60,648 bases of DNA from an uncultured archaeon A07HR67. Its GTDB lineage: Archaea > Halobacteriota > Halobacteria > Halobacteriales > Haloferacaceae. The notes under the pieces were generated by a model that worked only from the letters and a program-made list of their open reading frames with translations, was not told where the DNA came from and made no database searches. The stretch's first letter is position 1, and every line of letters starts with the position of its first letter. Positions 53,470 through 60,648 of this stretch are shown piece after piece. Made by a program: the position numbers and the translations under genes. The stretch is from positions 350,174 to 410,821 of the forward strand of contig KI543168.1 of assembly GCA_000496175.1 (NCBI GenBank), in the 5' to 3' direction.

Positions 53470-54435
53470 ATGGTAGAGGGATCCCAGGTTGCCCGGAGCA
53501 AGCGGATCCAGCGCCGCACCGGGAAGACGTTCCACGTCGCCACGCGCCTGCTGCCCGAGGACATCCGGCATCCCACGTACGTGTTGTACGGGTTCTTCCG
53601 GATCGCCGACGAGGTCGTCGACGCCGAAGAAACGGCACCCCCGCCGGAACAGCGCGCGGAGCTCGACCGGCTCCGACGGGCCGCGCTCGGCGAGGAGCCG
53701 ACAGACGACCCGGTGCTCGACGCGTTCGCCTCCGTCCGGGCCGAGCGCGGCATCGCCGACGAGGACGTCCACGCGTTCGTCGACGCGATGGAGAGCGACA
53801 TCGACACCGACCGGTACGAGACGTACGCCGACCTGGAGGCGTACATGGACGGCTCCGCGGCCGCCGTCGGCCGGATGATGACCGCGATCATGGACCTCGA
53901 CGAGGAAGCGGAGGCGACGGCGCTGCCGCACGCGACCAAGCTGGGCGAGGCGTTCCAGATGACGAACTTCCTGCGCGACGTTCGCGAGGACGTCGTCGAG
54001 CGCGACCGGATCTACCTCCCGCTCGCGACGCTCCGGCGACACGGCGTGAGCGAAGAACAGATTCTGAACTTGGAGTTCGACGACGACGTCGCGGCCGCGA
54101 TCCGCGCGGAGCTGGCCCGCACCGAGCGGCTCTACGAGACCGGCGTCGCCGGGATCAAGTACCTGCCCGAGGAGTGTCAGCTGGCGGTGTTGCTGGCGGC
54201 GGTGTTGTACGCGGACCACCACCGGCTCATCAGAAACCTCGGCTACGACACCGTATCGACGACCCCGGAGCTCTCGCTCACCCGAAAACTGTCGCTTCTG
54301 GTCCGGACCCGATGGAAGTGGCAGTGGAACAACGACCCCGAACGGGTGTTTTACGCGATGAGCCACGGCTTCGACCGCGACCACAGCCAGCACGGGCACG
54401 GCCGACACGACCCGACCGCCCTCCGAACCGACTGA
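53470..54435 (+). CDS. crtB: Phytoene/squalene synthase family protein
   Basis: 321 aa. The two aspartate-rich prenyl-binding motifs are present: the first in YVLYGFFRIADEVVDAEET (DEVVD) near residue 45 and the second in FLRDVREDVVERDRIYLPL near residue 175. They are flanked by the helical trans-isoprenyl-diphosphate synthase fold. It condenses two geranylgeranyl- or farnesyl-diphosphates head-to-head, giving phytoene (carotenoid precursor of bacterioruberin) or squalene. Carotenoid use is likely in haloarchaea; choosing crtB over squalene synthase is inference. The C-terminus (WNNDPERVFYAMSHGFDRDH) is family-typical. A repeat-rich promoter region for hisD follows. Confidence 0.9.
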   Translation: MVEGSQVARSKRIQRRTGKTFHVATRLLPEDIRHPTYVLYGFFRIADEVVDAEETAPPPEQRAELDRLRRAALGEEPTDDPVLDAFASVRAERGIADEDVHAFVDAMESDIDTDRYETYADLEAYMDGSAAAVGRMMTAIMDLDEEAEATALPHATKLGEAFQMTNFLRDVREDVVERDRIYLPLATLRRHGVSEEQILNLEFDDDVAAAIRAELARTERLYETGVAGIKYLPEECQLAVLLAAVLYADHHRLIRNLGYDTVSTTPELSLTRKLSLLVRTRWKWQWNNDPERVFYAMSHGFDRDHSQHGHGRHDPTALRTD

Positions 54436-54452
54436 GCCCGGCGAGTGACGGA

Positions 54453-54543
54453 AGCCGGAACGCCCTTTTGTGTCGTTCCGGCCGACACGAGCCGGAACGC
54501 CCTCTTGTGTCGTTCCGGCTGACACGAGCCGGAACGCCCTTTT
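54453..54543 (+). repeat. 37-bp tandem repeat with hairpin and TATA-like elements upstream of hisD
   Basis: Two full 37-bp units (54453-54489 and 54490-54526), differing at only two positions, and a third 17-bp partial copy (54527-54543). Each full unit has a perfect inverted repeat GCCGGAACG ... CGTTCCGGC (9 bp) around a loop containing ccctttt or ccctctt and gtgt. The last ccctttt sits about 25 nt before the hisD ATG, where its TATA box should be, so the array looks like a duplicated core promoter whose hairpin arms flank the TATA. It is not a CRISPR: there are no unique spacers. Confidence 0.85.
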
Positions 54544-54565
54544 CCCGTCGCCTCGGATCAGAGTT

Positions 54566-55843
54566 ATGAACGTACGAGCCGTGGCCGACCTCTCGCCGGG
54601 AGAACGCCGCGCCTTCTTCGAGCGCGACGCGGGCATCGAGGCGGTCCGGGGGAACGTCGCAGAGATCGTCGACCGGGTGCGCGAGGAGGGAGACGTCGCA
54701 GTCCGGGAGTTCACGGAGGAGTTCGACGGGGTGAGCGTCGGCAACCTCGACATCACCGACGAGGCCGCTCGGGCACACGCCGACCTCGCGGACGCCGACG
54801 ACCCGGTGCTCGACGCGGTTCGCGAGGCCGCCGACAACATCCGGGCGTTTCACGAGCGCCAGCGCCCCAGCGACTGGCGCGACTCGTTCGACGGGCGCGA
54901 GTTGGGTCGCCGGTTCCGTCCGATCGACCGAGCGGGCGTGTACGTCCCCGGGAGGGCAGCGGCGTACCCCTCCAGCGCGCTGATGGGTGTCATCCCGGCG
55001 GTCGTGGCGGGCGTCGACCACGTCTCCGTCGCGACCCCGCCGGCCGACGACCCGAATCCGGTCACGCTCGCGGCGATCCACGAGGCCGGCGCGGACGCGG
55101 TGTACCAGGTGGGCGGCGCACAGGCGGTCGCGGCGCTGGCGTACGGAACCGAGACGGTGACCACGGTCCAGAAGGTGGTCGGCCCCGGCAACAAGTGGGT
55201 GACCGCCGCGAAGGCCGAGGTACAGGGCGACGTCGGGATCGATTTTCTCGCCGGGCCGAGCGAGGTGTTGGTGCTCGCCGACGAGACGGCCGATCCGGAC
55301 TACGTCGCGTCCGAGCTGCTCGCGCAGGCCGAACACGACCCGAACGCGTCGGTCGTCGCCGTCACCGACGACGCCGACCTCGCCGCGGCGGTCACGGAGG
55401 CGGTCGAAGCCGGCGTGACGGAACGCGACCGCGCAGAAACCATACAGAACGCGCTCGACAACGAGGCCTCGGGCGTGCTCCACGCGCGGTCGATGTCGGA
55501 GGCGGTCCTCTTCGCCGAGGAGTACGCCGCCGAGCACCTCTCGATCATGGCCGACGACGACGAGACGCTGCTCGACCGGATCACCAACGCGGGGTCGGTG
55601 TTTCTCGGCGCACACTCGCCGGTGGCGGTCGGCGATTACGCGGCCGGCACGAACCACGTGCTGCCGACGAACGGCGGCGCGAAGCGGTACGGCGGGCTCT
55701 CCGTCGACACCTTCCTCCGGTCGTCGACGGTCCAGCGGCTCGACCGGGAGGCGTTGGCCTCGGTCGCCGACGTGGTGACGACGCTCGCGGACGCCGAGGG
55801 GTTGGACGCACACGCCGAGAGCGTCCGGACGCGGTTCGAGTGA
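54566..55843 (+). CDS. hisD: Histidinol dehydrogenase
   Basis: 425 aa, family-normal length. Motifs: DRAGVYVPGRAAAYPSSALM (NAD-binding loop), TVQKVVGPGNKWVTAAKAEV (the conserved GPGN motif), VGIDFLAGPSEVLVLADETA, LLAQAEHDPNASVVAVTDD and AEHLSIMADDDETLLDRI (zinc/catalytic His region), then GTNHVLPTNGGAKRYGGLSV. It performs the last two oxidations of histidine synthesis, from histidinol to histidine. ATG 54566 is chosen because the conserved domain starts directly after; a TATA-like ccctttt lies 25-30 nt upstream, inside the tandem repeat. No other his gene is adjacent. Confidence 0.95.
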   Translation: MNVRAVADLSPGERRAFFERDAGIEAVRGNVAEIVDRVREEGDVAVREFTEEFDGVSVGNLDITDEAARAHADLADADDPVLDAVREAADNIRAFHERQRPSDWRDSFDGRELGRRFRPIDRAGVYVPGRAAAYPSSALMGVIPAVVAGVDHVSVATPPADDPNPVTLAAIHEAGADAVYQVGGAQAVAALAYGTETVTTVQKVVGPGNKWVTAAKAEVQGDVGIDFLAGPSEVLVLADETADPDYVASELLAQAEHDPNASVVAVTDDADLAAAVTEAVEAGVTERDRAETIQNALDNEASGVLHARSMSEAVLFAEEYAAEHLSIMADDDETLLDRITNAGSVFLGAHSPVAVGDYAAGTNHVLPTNGGAKRYGGLSVDTFLRSSTVQRLDREALASVADVVTTLADAEGLDAHAESVRTRFE

Positions 55844-55987
55844 GACGCCACGGGTCGGGGCGGCGGCGAATCTCGGGCCGGAACGCGCGGTCCGCGGTCC
55901 GAACTGATATATAGCCGTTCGAACCGCCGCGTACGTCTCCCCGCGGCTCTCGATCCGTTCGGGCGGCTCACGAGCGCTCAGGTCGCA

Positions 55988-56007
55988 GATATACGGCTCA
56001 TAGCAGG
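55988..56007 (+). promoter_or_regulatory. Promoter-proximal box of the phn operon (TATA plus CATAGCAGG)
   Basis: A TATA-like gatatac is followed directly by CATAGCAGG. The same arrangement (15 of 20 positions identical) occurs at 60497-60516, before the next unit downstream of the phosphonate transporter genes. The box lies between the TATA element and the expected transcription start, about 35 nt before the phnD ATG, a classical operator position. Function is inferred; phosphate or phosphonate starvation control is a reasonable guess. A second TATA-like gatatatag is about 80 nt further upstream (about 55906). Confidence 0.5.
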
Positions 56008-56041
56008 CTTCTTTGGCCGAACGAGGAGTTGTGAGCCCGCA

Positions 56042-57256
56042 ATGGTGGAAGACACTGACGGACGGGTTGGACCGAGTTCGAGACGACGATTCATTCTGAC
56101 GGGCGGCGCGCTCGGACTGGCCGGACTGGCCGGGTGTGCCAGCGGCGGTAGCGGCAGCAGCGGCGACGGCAACAACGAGGCCAGCACGGAATCGAGCGGC
56201 GACGGGGGCGGCTCCTCCTCGGAGGGCGACCCGATGCTGACGGACGCGAGCGAGTTCGACCCGGCGAACCCCGGATGGGAGGACCACAACTTCCTCTCGT
56301 CGGCGCTGGTCGACGAGGGGTATCAGCGCGGGTCGACGACCGATCTGGAGAACATGCGCAGCCGGGAGGTCGAGGAGGTCCCACACGGGGACCCGGTTCA
56401 AGAAACTCCGAGCGACGAGAACGAACTGCTCGATCCGGACACGCTGGTGTTCACGGAGAGTCCGAGCGAGGACGTCCAGGGTCGGTTCGAAGAAGACTTC
56501 CAAGCAGTCTTCGACCGCATCGAAGAAGAGACCGGCAAGCCCGTCGAGTTCAGTAAAGTCGACAGCTACGCGGCGTCCGTCGAGGCGATGCGCTCGGAGC
56601 GCGCCCACATCGCGAACTTCTCGACTGGCACGACCGCGTTCGCGGTCAACCTCGGGGGCGCGGTCCCGTTTGGCGTCGGACTCACGCCCGAAGAAGAGTT
56701 CGGCTACCGACTGTTCGCGACCACGCGGGCCGACGCCGACGACATCCAGAGCGTTGAGGACTTCGCCCGCGACGACGTGACCGTCGGTCACTCCGAGCCC
56801 GCGTCGAACTCCGGCCACCAGGCGCCGTCCGCGTTGTTCGACCAGTACTTCGACGTGACCGCCGAGGAGGACTACACGGTCAACTTCTCGGGCGGCCACG
56901 GCAACACGACGCGAGGGATCGCCGCCGGCGACTACGACGCCGGCCCGATCTGTTCGACCTGTTTCGTCGACACCGTCGAGGCCCAGAGCGACCTCAGTTA
57001 TGACGATTTCAAGGTGGTCTGGGCGTCTGCGCCGTTCCCGAGCGGCCCGGTCGCGTACCGGTACAACCTGAAACCCGAGATTCAAGAAGGGATCGAGCGG
57101 GCGTACCTCGAATCCGACTTCTCGGGGACCGATTATGAAGAACGGACGGGGTACAACAAGTTCGTGCCGATCGACTACCGCACGGTGTGGAAGGACATCA
57201 TGATCATCCAGCGGTACAACGACGTCGAGTACTCCCAGAGCGCGCTCGGGTCGTAG
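56042..57256 (+). CDS. phnD: Phosphonate-type ABC transporter substrate-binding lipoprotein
   Basis: 404 aa. A Tat-type lipoprotein signal (SSRRRFILTGGALGLAGLAG, lipobox LAGC with Cys32) is followed by a Gly/Ser/Asp-rich linker and a PhnD-like periplasmic-binding fold. Landmarks: LVFTESPSEDVQGRFEEDFQ, TGKPVEFSKVDSYAASVEAM, ARDDVTVGHSEPASNSGHQA and YDAGPICSTCFVDTVEA. It would bind phosphonates, phosphite or a related anion outside the membrane and deliver it to PhnC/PhnE. It is the first gene of a tight operon; the next gene starts at the base after its stop. The ligand cannot be deduced. Confidence 0.93.
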   Translation: MVEDTDGRVGPSSRRRFILTGGALGLAGLAGCASGGSGSSGDGNNEASTESSGDGGGSSSEGDPMLTDASEFDPANPGWEDHNFLSSALVDEGYQRGSTTDLENMRSREVEEVPHGDPVQETPSDENELLDPDTLVFTESPSEDVQGRFEEDFQAVFDRIEEETGKPVEFSKVDSYAASVEAMRSERAHIANFSTGTTAFAVNLGGAVPFGVGLTPEEEFGYRLFATTRADADDIQSVEDFARDDVTVGHSEPASNSGHQAPSALFDQYFDVTAEEDYTVNFSGGHGNTTRGIAAGDYDAGPICSTCFVDTVEAQSDLSYDDFKVVWASAPFPSGPVAYRYNLKPEIQEGIERAYLESDFSGTDYEERTGYNKFVPIDYRTVWKDIMIIQRYNDVEYSQSALGS

Positions 57257-58090
57257 ATGCTCCAAGTCACCGACCTACGGAAGACCTACCCGACCGGCGA
57301 CGAGGCGTTGAAAGGCGTCACGACGTCGGTCGAGGGCAGCGAGACCGTTGCGATGATCGGGCCCAGCGGCGCCGGCAAGAGTACCTTCATCCGATGTGTC
57401 AACCGACTGACCGAGCCCAGCGGCGGCGAGATCTATCTCGACGACACGGAACTGACCGGGCTCAACGACGACGCGCTCCGGGCGGCCCGCCGCGACATCG
57501 GGATGATCTTCCAGGAGTACAATCTGGTCGAACGCCTGACCGTGATGGAGAACGTCCTCACCGGGCGGCTGGGGTACGTCTCGGCCTGGCAGGCGTTCCG
57601 GCGGTCGTTCCCGCCCGAGGACATCGAGCGGGCCTACGAGATTCTCGACCGGGTCGGGCTGGGCGAGATGGAGAACAAACGCGTCGACGAGCTCTCCGGC
57701 GGCCAGCGCCAGCGGGTCGGCATTGCGCGGGCGGTGATCCAGCAGCCGAAGATCCTGCTGGTCGACGAGCCGACCAGCAGCCTCGACCCGGAGACGTCGA
57801 ACACGGTGATGCGTCTGTTGACCGACATCGCCGCCGAGCGCGAGGTGCCGGTGTTGATCAACATCCACGAGGTCGACCTCGCGATAGAACACGCCGACCG
57901 GATCGTCGGGCTCCACGACGGCGAACTCGTCTTCGAGGGGTCGCCGTCGGAGCTCGACCAACTGGGGTTAGATCAGGTGTACCGCGGCGCGGAGGTGCCG
58001 GAGAACGCCGACGACGGACAGGCTCCGGAGACCACCGGCGACGGGGACGTCTTGCCGGACACGGACCGGCCGCTGGCGGGGGAGACCTGA
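57257..58090 (+). CDS. phnC: Phosphonate ABC transporter, ATP-binding protein
   Basis: 277 aa. ABC ATPase motifs in order: Walker [13 protein letters not shown] (about residues 34-45), Q-loop [19 protein letters not shown], signature [20 protein letters not shown], Walker [20 protein letters not shown], and H-loop [15 protein letters not shown]. The PhnC-specific [20 protein letters not shown] insert is also present. An acidic C-terminal tail of about 30 residues is halophile-typical. It starts at the base after the phnD stop and is followed without gap by phnE, so the genes are cotranscribed and probably translationally coupled. Confidence 0.95.
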   Translation: MLQVTDLRKTYPTGDEALKGVTTSVEGSETVAMIGPSGAGKSTFIRCVNRLTEPSGGEIYLDDTELTGLNDDALRAARRDIGMIFQEYNLVERLTVMENVLTGRLGYVSAWQAFRRSFPPEDIERAYEILDRVGLGEMENKRVDELSGGQRQRVGIARAVIQQPKILLVDEPTSSLDPETSNTVMRLLTDIAAEREVPVLINIHEVDLAIEHADRIVGLHDGELVFEGSPSELDQLGLDQVYRGAEVPENADDGQAPETTGDGDVLPDTDRPLAGET

Positions 58091-58891
58091 ATGGCCGCCG
58101 GCAACCGGACCTGGGAGCGGCCGACCGTCTTCCGGCGCCGGGAGGTGAAGTGGGCGGTGTACGTCGGCATCGTCGGGTTCGTTCTCTGGTCGGGAGTCGG
58201 CGTCGGCGCCGATCCGGCCCGGATCGCACAGGGGCTCGGTAGCGCCGGCTCGCTCGTCGGCGACTTTCTGCCGCCCTCGGCGACCCCGCGGCAGGCCCAG
58301 CGGATCGCCGATAAGATGCTCGAAAGCGTCGCGATGGCGATGGTGTCGACGCTCACCGGCATCGTGCTCAGCGTTCCGATCGCGTTCATGGCCGCAGAGA
58401 ACCTCTCGCCGAAGCCGTTGTACGCGATCAACAGAGGCTTCATCTCGATCTCCCGGGCGTTCAACGCGATCATCGTCGGCATCATCGCCGTCAAGGCCAT
58501 CGGGTTCGGCCCGCTCGCCGGCATCCTTACGATCACGTTCAAGACGGTCGGCTTCTTCTCGAAGCTCCTGGCCGAGGATCTGGAGGATATCGACATGGGG
58601 TCGGTCAATGCGGTCCGGGCGTCGGGAGCCTCGCCGATCCAGACGGTGTTGTACGGAGTCGTCCCGCAGATCATTCCGCGTTTCGCCGGCCTCTCGGTGT
58701 ACCGGTGGGACATCAACATCCGCACCTCGACGATCATCGGTATCGTCGGCGCGGGCGGAATCGGGTCGGTCCTTCTGACCGCATTCAACCGCTACGACTA
58801 CCAGTACGTCACGGCCATCCTGCTCGCGATCATCGCGGTCGTGCTGGTCGCCGAGGGCGTGAGCGCGGTCGTCCGACGGAGGTACACCTGA
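58091..58891 (+). CDS. phnE: Phosphonate ABC transporter permease PhnE (first copy)
   Basis: 266 aa, with about six hydrophobic segments. Permease signature: the EAA-like loop LEDIDMGSVNAVRASGASPI followed by QTVLYGVVPQIIPRFAGLSV and the helical end RWDINIRTSTIIGIVGAGGI. The N-terminus (RRREVKWAVYVGIVGFVLWS) is basic then hydrophobic. Starts directly after phnC's stop. A second, diverged PhnE follows, so the two probably form the heterodimeric pore. Confidence 0.93.
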   Translation: MAAGNRTWERPTVFRRREVKWAVYVGIVGFVLWSGVGVGADPARIAQGLGSAGSLVGDFLPPSATPRQAQRIADKMLESVAMAMVSTLTGIVLSVPIAFMAAENLSPKPLYAINRGFISISRAFNAIIVGIIAVKAIGFGPLAGILTITFKTVGFFSKLLAEDLEDIDMGSVNAVRASGASPIQTVLYGVVPQIIPRFAGLSVYRWDINIRTSTIIGIVGAGGIGSVLLTAFNRYDYQYVTAILLAIIAVVLVAEGVSAVVRRRYT

Positions 58892-59686
58892 ATGGCGACC
58901 GAGCAACCGACGTGGGAGCGGTTCGACCGGCGGCGGCGGCTCAGCCGGTTCGTTCTCCTACTGGTCGCCGCCGTCACCGTCGTCGCGTCGTGGCGGTTCA
59001 TGGACACGGGCGTCGCGCGGCCAGAAACGATTCCGCGGGAGATCGCCGACCTCCTGACCCGGATGTATCCGCCGGACGTGGCGTACACGACCCAGATCGT
59101 TCAGCCGCTGATCGAGACGGTCCAGATCGCCGCCCTGGGCACGCTCGGCGCCATACTGCTCGCCGTGCCGGTGGCGCTTCTGGCTGCCGAAAACACCACA
59201 CCGAACGCCGCGACGTTCTGGCTCGGAAAGCTCATCGTGACCGTGAGCCGGTCGGTCAACACCATCATCTGGGCGTTGTTCTTCGTGGTGTTGTTCGGAT
59301 CGGGACCGCTTGCGGGAGCCGTCGCCATCGTGTTCCGCTCGATCGGATTCCTCGGGAAGCTGCTGGGCGAGGAGATCGAGGAGATCGACTTCGGCCAGGT
59401 CGAGGCGGTCCGGGCCTCCGGCGCCTCCTCGGCACAGATCCTGTTGTACGGCGTGTTACCGCAGGTCAAACCCGCGCTCGTAGGGCTGTCGATCTACCGG
59501 TGGGACATCAACATCCGTGACTCGACGGTGCTGGGCTTCGTGGGTGCGGGCGGCATCGGTGTCGAGTTGTTCCGGGCGGTCAACGCCTTCGCCTGGCAGT
59601 CGGTGGCGATGGTCCTGATCGTCATCCTCGGCGTGGTCGTCGTCACAGAAAGCCTGTCGGCGTACACCCGGGGGTTGGTCCGGTGA
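58892..59686 (+). CDS. phnE: Phosphonate ABC transporter permease PhnE (second copy)
   Basis: 264 aa with the same architecture as the preceding permease: a basic N-terminus, about six hydrophobic segments, the EAA-like loop IEEIDFGQVEAVRASGASSA, then LLYGVLPQVKPALVGLSIYR and RDSTVLGFVGAGGIGVELFR. It is clearly a paralogue, with the DINIR pattern shared. Its ATG begins at the base after the first phnE stop. Its own stop overlaps the start of the HAD gene by 4 bp, so the whole transporter set is one tightly packed operon. Confidence 0.93.
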   Translation: MATEQPTWERFDRRRRLSRFVLLLVAAVTVVASWRFMDTGVARPETIPREIADLLTRMYPPDVAYTTQIVQPLIETVQIAALGTLGAILLAVPVALLAAENTTPNAATFWLGKLIVTVSRSVNTIIWALFFVVLFGSGPLAGAVAIVFRSIGFLGKLLGEEIEEIDFGQVEAVRASGASSAQILLYGVLPQVKPALVGLSIYRWDINIRDSTVLGFVGAGGIGVELFRAVNAFAWQSVAMVLIVILGVVVVTESLSAYTRGLVR

Positions 59687-60408
59687 CCGCGCCGGACCGA
59701 CGCTCGAACGCCGGCGCGGAACGAAGCGACGACTCCGAGTCGTCGCGGCGCGTCGTCCTGTTCGACATGGACGGCGTCATCCTCGAAGGGTGGGGGACGG
59801 ACACCGCCGTCCGCCGGCGGGCGCTGGAGGACCTGCTCGAGGACCGTGGCCTGACCGTCGACGACGGCTGCCGCGAGGCGCTGGCGGCGGAGGGGTACGA
59901 CGACGACTTCCGGGCCGCCTGTGAGCAGATCGGCGTCGACCCCGCCGCGTTCTACCGGGCGCGGGACCGACGGAGCGCGAAGCGAACGGTCTCGCGGCTG
60001 GCCGCCGGCAACCGCCGGCTGTGTGCCGACGTCGGCGCGCTGGAGGCGATCGCCGAGCGGGCGGCCGTCGGCCTGGTGAGCAACAACTACCAGCCGGCCG
60101 TCGAGTTCGTCGTCGACCACTTCCGGCTGACCGAGTTCGGGGTTACCCGGGGGCGCGACCTCGGCCCGGACGGCTACCGGCGGCGCAAGCCGGACCCGCA
60201 CTATCTGAACGAGGCGCTCGACGCGCTCGGCGCGTCCGACGGCCTCTACGTCGGCGATCGTGCGACGGACGTGATCGCCGCCGAGCGCGCCGGCCTCGAC
60301 AGCGCGTTCATCAGACGCGATCACAACGCTGGGCTCGAACTCGGCGTCGAGCCGACGGCGGAGGTCGGCAGCCTCGAAGAACTGCTCCCGCTCGTCGACG
60401 ACCGGTGA
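59683..60408 (+). CDS. HAD family hydrolase encoded with the phosphonate transporter
   Basis: 241 aa. HAD motifs: RRVVLFDMDGVILEGWG (motif I, DxDGV, about residue 25), VGLVSNNYQPAVEF (motif II, Ser/Asn), GYRRRKPDPHYLNEAL (Lys, motif III) and LYVGDRATDVIAAERAGL (motif IV). Phosphonoacetaldehyde hydrolase and phosphoglycolate phosphatase share the fold; here the N-terminal extension and the transporter operon suggest a phosphatase acting on the imported phosphorus compound or its product. GTG 59683 overlaps the phnE stop by 4 bp. Confidence 0.88.
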   Translation: MTAPDRRSNAGAERSDDSESSRRVVLFDMDGVILEGWGTDTAVRRRALEDLLEDRGLTVDDGCREALAAEGYDDDFRAACEQIGVDPAAFYRARDRRSAKRTVSRLAAGNRRLCADVGALEAIAERAAVGLVSNNYQPAVEFVVDHFRLTEFGVTRGRDLGPDGYRRRKPDPHYLNEALDALGASDGLYVGDRATDVIAAERAGLDSAFIRRDHNAGLELGVEPTAEVGSLEELLPLVDDR

Positions 60409-60496
60409 GAGGTCAGCGCGCGCCGGCTATATACCGGTATTGAGTCCTAAGAGAGGATATGATCGGTCCTATCGGCTCCGTGGCCGACCGAGGTGA

Positions 60497-60516
60497 CATA
60501 TATCCCACATAGCAGG
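60497..60516 (+). promoter_or_regulatory. Second TATA plus CATAGCAGG box
   Basis: The TATA-like catatatc is followed by CATAGCAGG, matching 15 of 20 positions of the box before phnD at 55988-56007. It lies after the phnE/HAD operon and before a new plus-strand unit. A further TATA-like ctatatacc at about 60428-60436 repeats the two-box layout seen upstream of phnD. This suggests a common regulator for the two units. Confidence 0.5.
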
Positions 60517-60520
60517 GTAC

Positions 60521-60610
60521 ATGATCGTCCGTCTGGTACCCGCTGGCATGGGATCCGATCGGAACGGTACCGAAGGGGCGCCGGCCAACACGGAGGGACG
60601 CTCCAGATGA
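60521..60610 (+). CDS. Possible short ORF overlapping the next gene's start
   Basis: ATG 60521 opens a 29-codon frame (MIVRLVPAGMGSDRNGTEGA and on) whose TGA overlaps the ATG at 60607 (ATGA). It starts about 20 nt after the TATA-like element of the shared box, a distance that allows leaderless initiation. Its low-complexity composition makes chance occurrence likely; ATG 60548 is an internal alternative. Confidence 0.2.
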   Translation: MIVRLVPAGMGSDRNGTEGAPANTEGRSR

Positions 60611-60648
60611 GCGACCGACGCGACACGTACGACCGGAAGGTACAGCTC
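60607..60648 (+). CDS. 5' end of an unidentified gene, cut by the window edge
   Basis: ATG 60607 opens a frame (MSDRRDTYDRKVQL) that reaches the end of the window after 14 codons. It follows the second TATA plus CATAGCAGG box and lies about 200 nt downstream of the phosphonate transporter operon on the same strand, so a phosphonate-metabolism or regulatory gene is plausible. Too little is present to name it. Confidence 0.4.
   Translation, partial: MSDRRDTYDRKVQL

Noticed and set aside
54453..54543. CRISPR array
   Set aside because: The 37-bp units are directly adjacent, with no unique spacers and no cas genes.

Overview
The window reads as chromosomal DNA of a halophilic archaeon (class Halobacteria; a Halorubrum/Haloferax-type relative is my best guess, but genus is not provable from the sequence). 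Reasons: most of it is very GC-rich, with acidic proteins and long spurious antisense ORFs. It carries archaeal information-processing genes (Trm1, eIF1A, CDC48, archaeal RNase P RNA). It has haloarchaeal families (DUF7344-, DUF7127- and DUF7123-like proteins, CPxCG zinc fingers, a PGF-CTERM surface protein). Most genes have an AT-rich TATA-like box about 25-30 nt before the start codon and little leader, as expected of leaderless haloarchaeal transcripts.

Layout. 1-1.4 kb: AT-rich left edge and a winged-helix membrane protein. 1.5-5.3 kb: a flavin-oxidase-like protein, then a cytosine-C5 methyltransferase convergent with a probable restriction endonuclease, then trm1. 5.4-9.7 kb: two membrane proteins, glnA and its divergent Lrp-family neighbour. 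9.7-13.4 kb: M20 amidohydrolase, pgk (frameshifted) and gap. 13.5-17.4 kb: an Hsp20-like protein, an ATP-grasp ligase, eIF1A, small membrane proteins, an aldo/keto reductase and a glycine-rich coiled-coil protein. 17.4-20.3 kb: an AT-rich, gene-poor accessory island with a DUF4097 lipoprotein and two small membrane proteins. 20.3-26.7 kb: B12-dependent ribonucleotide reductase with a 14-codon leader ORF, a small membrane protein, and CDC48 with a DUF7127 partner.

26.9-37 kb: DUF2391-like membrane protein, Hsp20, ABC1 kinase, FkbM methyltransferase, site-2 protease, DUF7123, MobB-MoaE fusion, 3-hydroxyacyl-CoA dehydrogenase, sensor kinase and UbiA. 37.4-45.2 kb: class I aldolase plus fructose bisphosphatase (frameshifted), membrane proteins, MFS transporter, DNA polymerase IV, Nudix and CPBP protease. 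45.4-54.4 kb: RNase P RNA, AMMECR1, nicotinate phosphoribosyltransferase, surface protein, MBL hydrolase, a second glutamine-synthetase homologue, nicotinamidase, Tat-exported protein, CPxCG zinc finger and crtB. 54.5-60.6 kb: a tandem hairpin repeat ahead of hisD, then a phosphonate-type ABC transporter operon (phnD-phnC-phnE-phnE-HAD), and the start of another unit with the same promoter-proximal box.

Functional themes: central carbon (pgk, gap, fba, fbp), nitrogen (glnA, lrp, GS paralogue), NAD salvage (nicotinamidase and NAPRT), proteostasis (CDC48, DUF7127, two Hsp20-like proteins) and phosphonate/phosphate uptake. The most notable observations are single-base frameshifts in two gluconeogenic genes, a probable HaeIII-like restriction-modification pair, a 37-bp hairpin repeat that duplicates the hisD core promoter, a shared box at two phosphonate-locus promoters, and a leader ORF translationally overlapping nrdJ. 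No CRISPR array, rRNA or tRNA gene was recognised.
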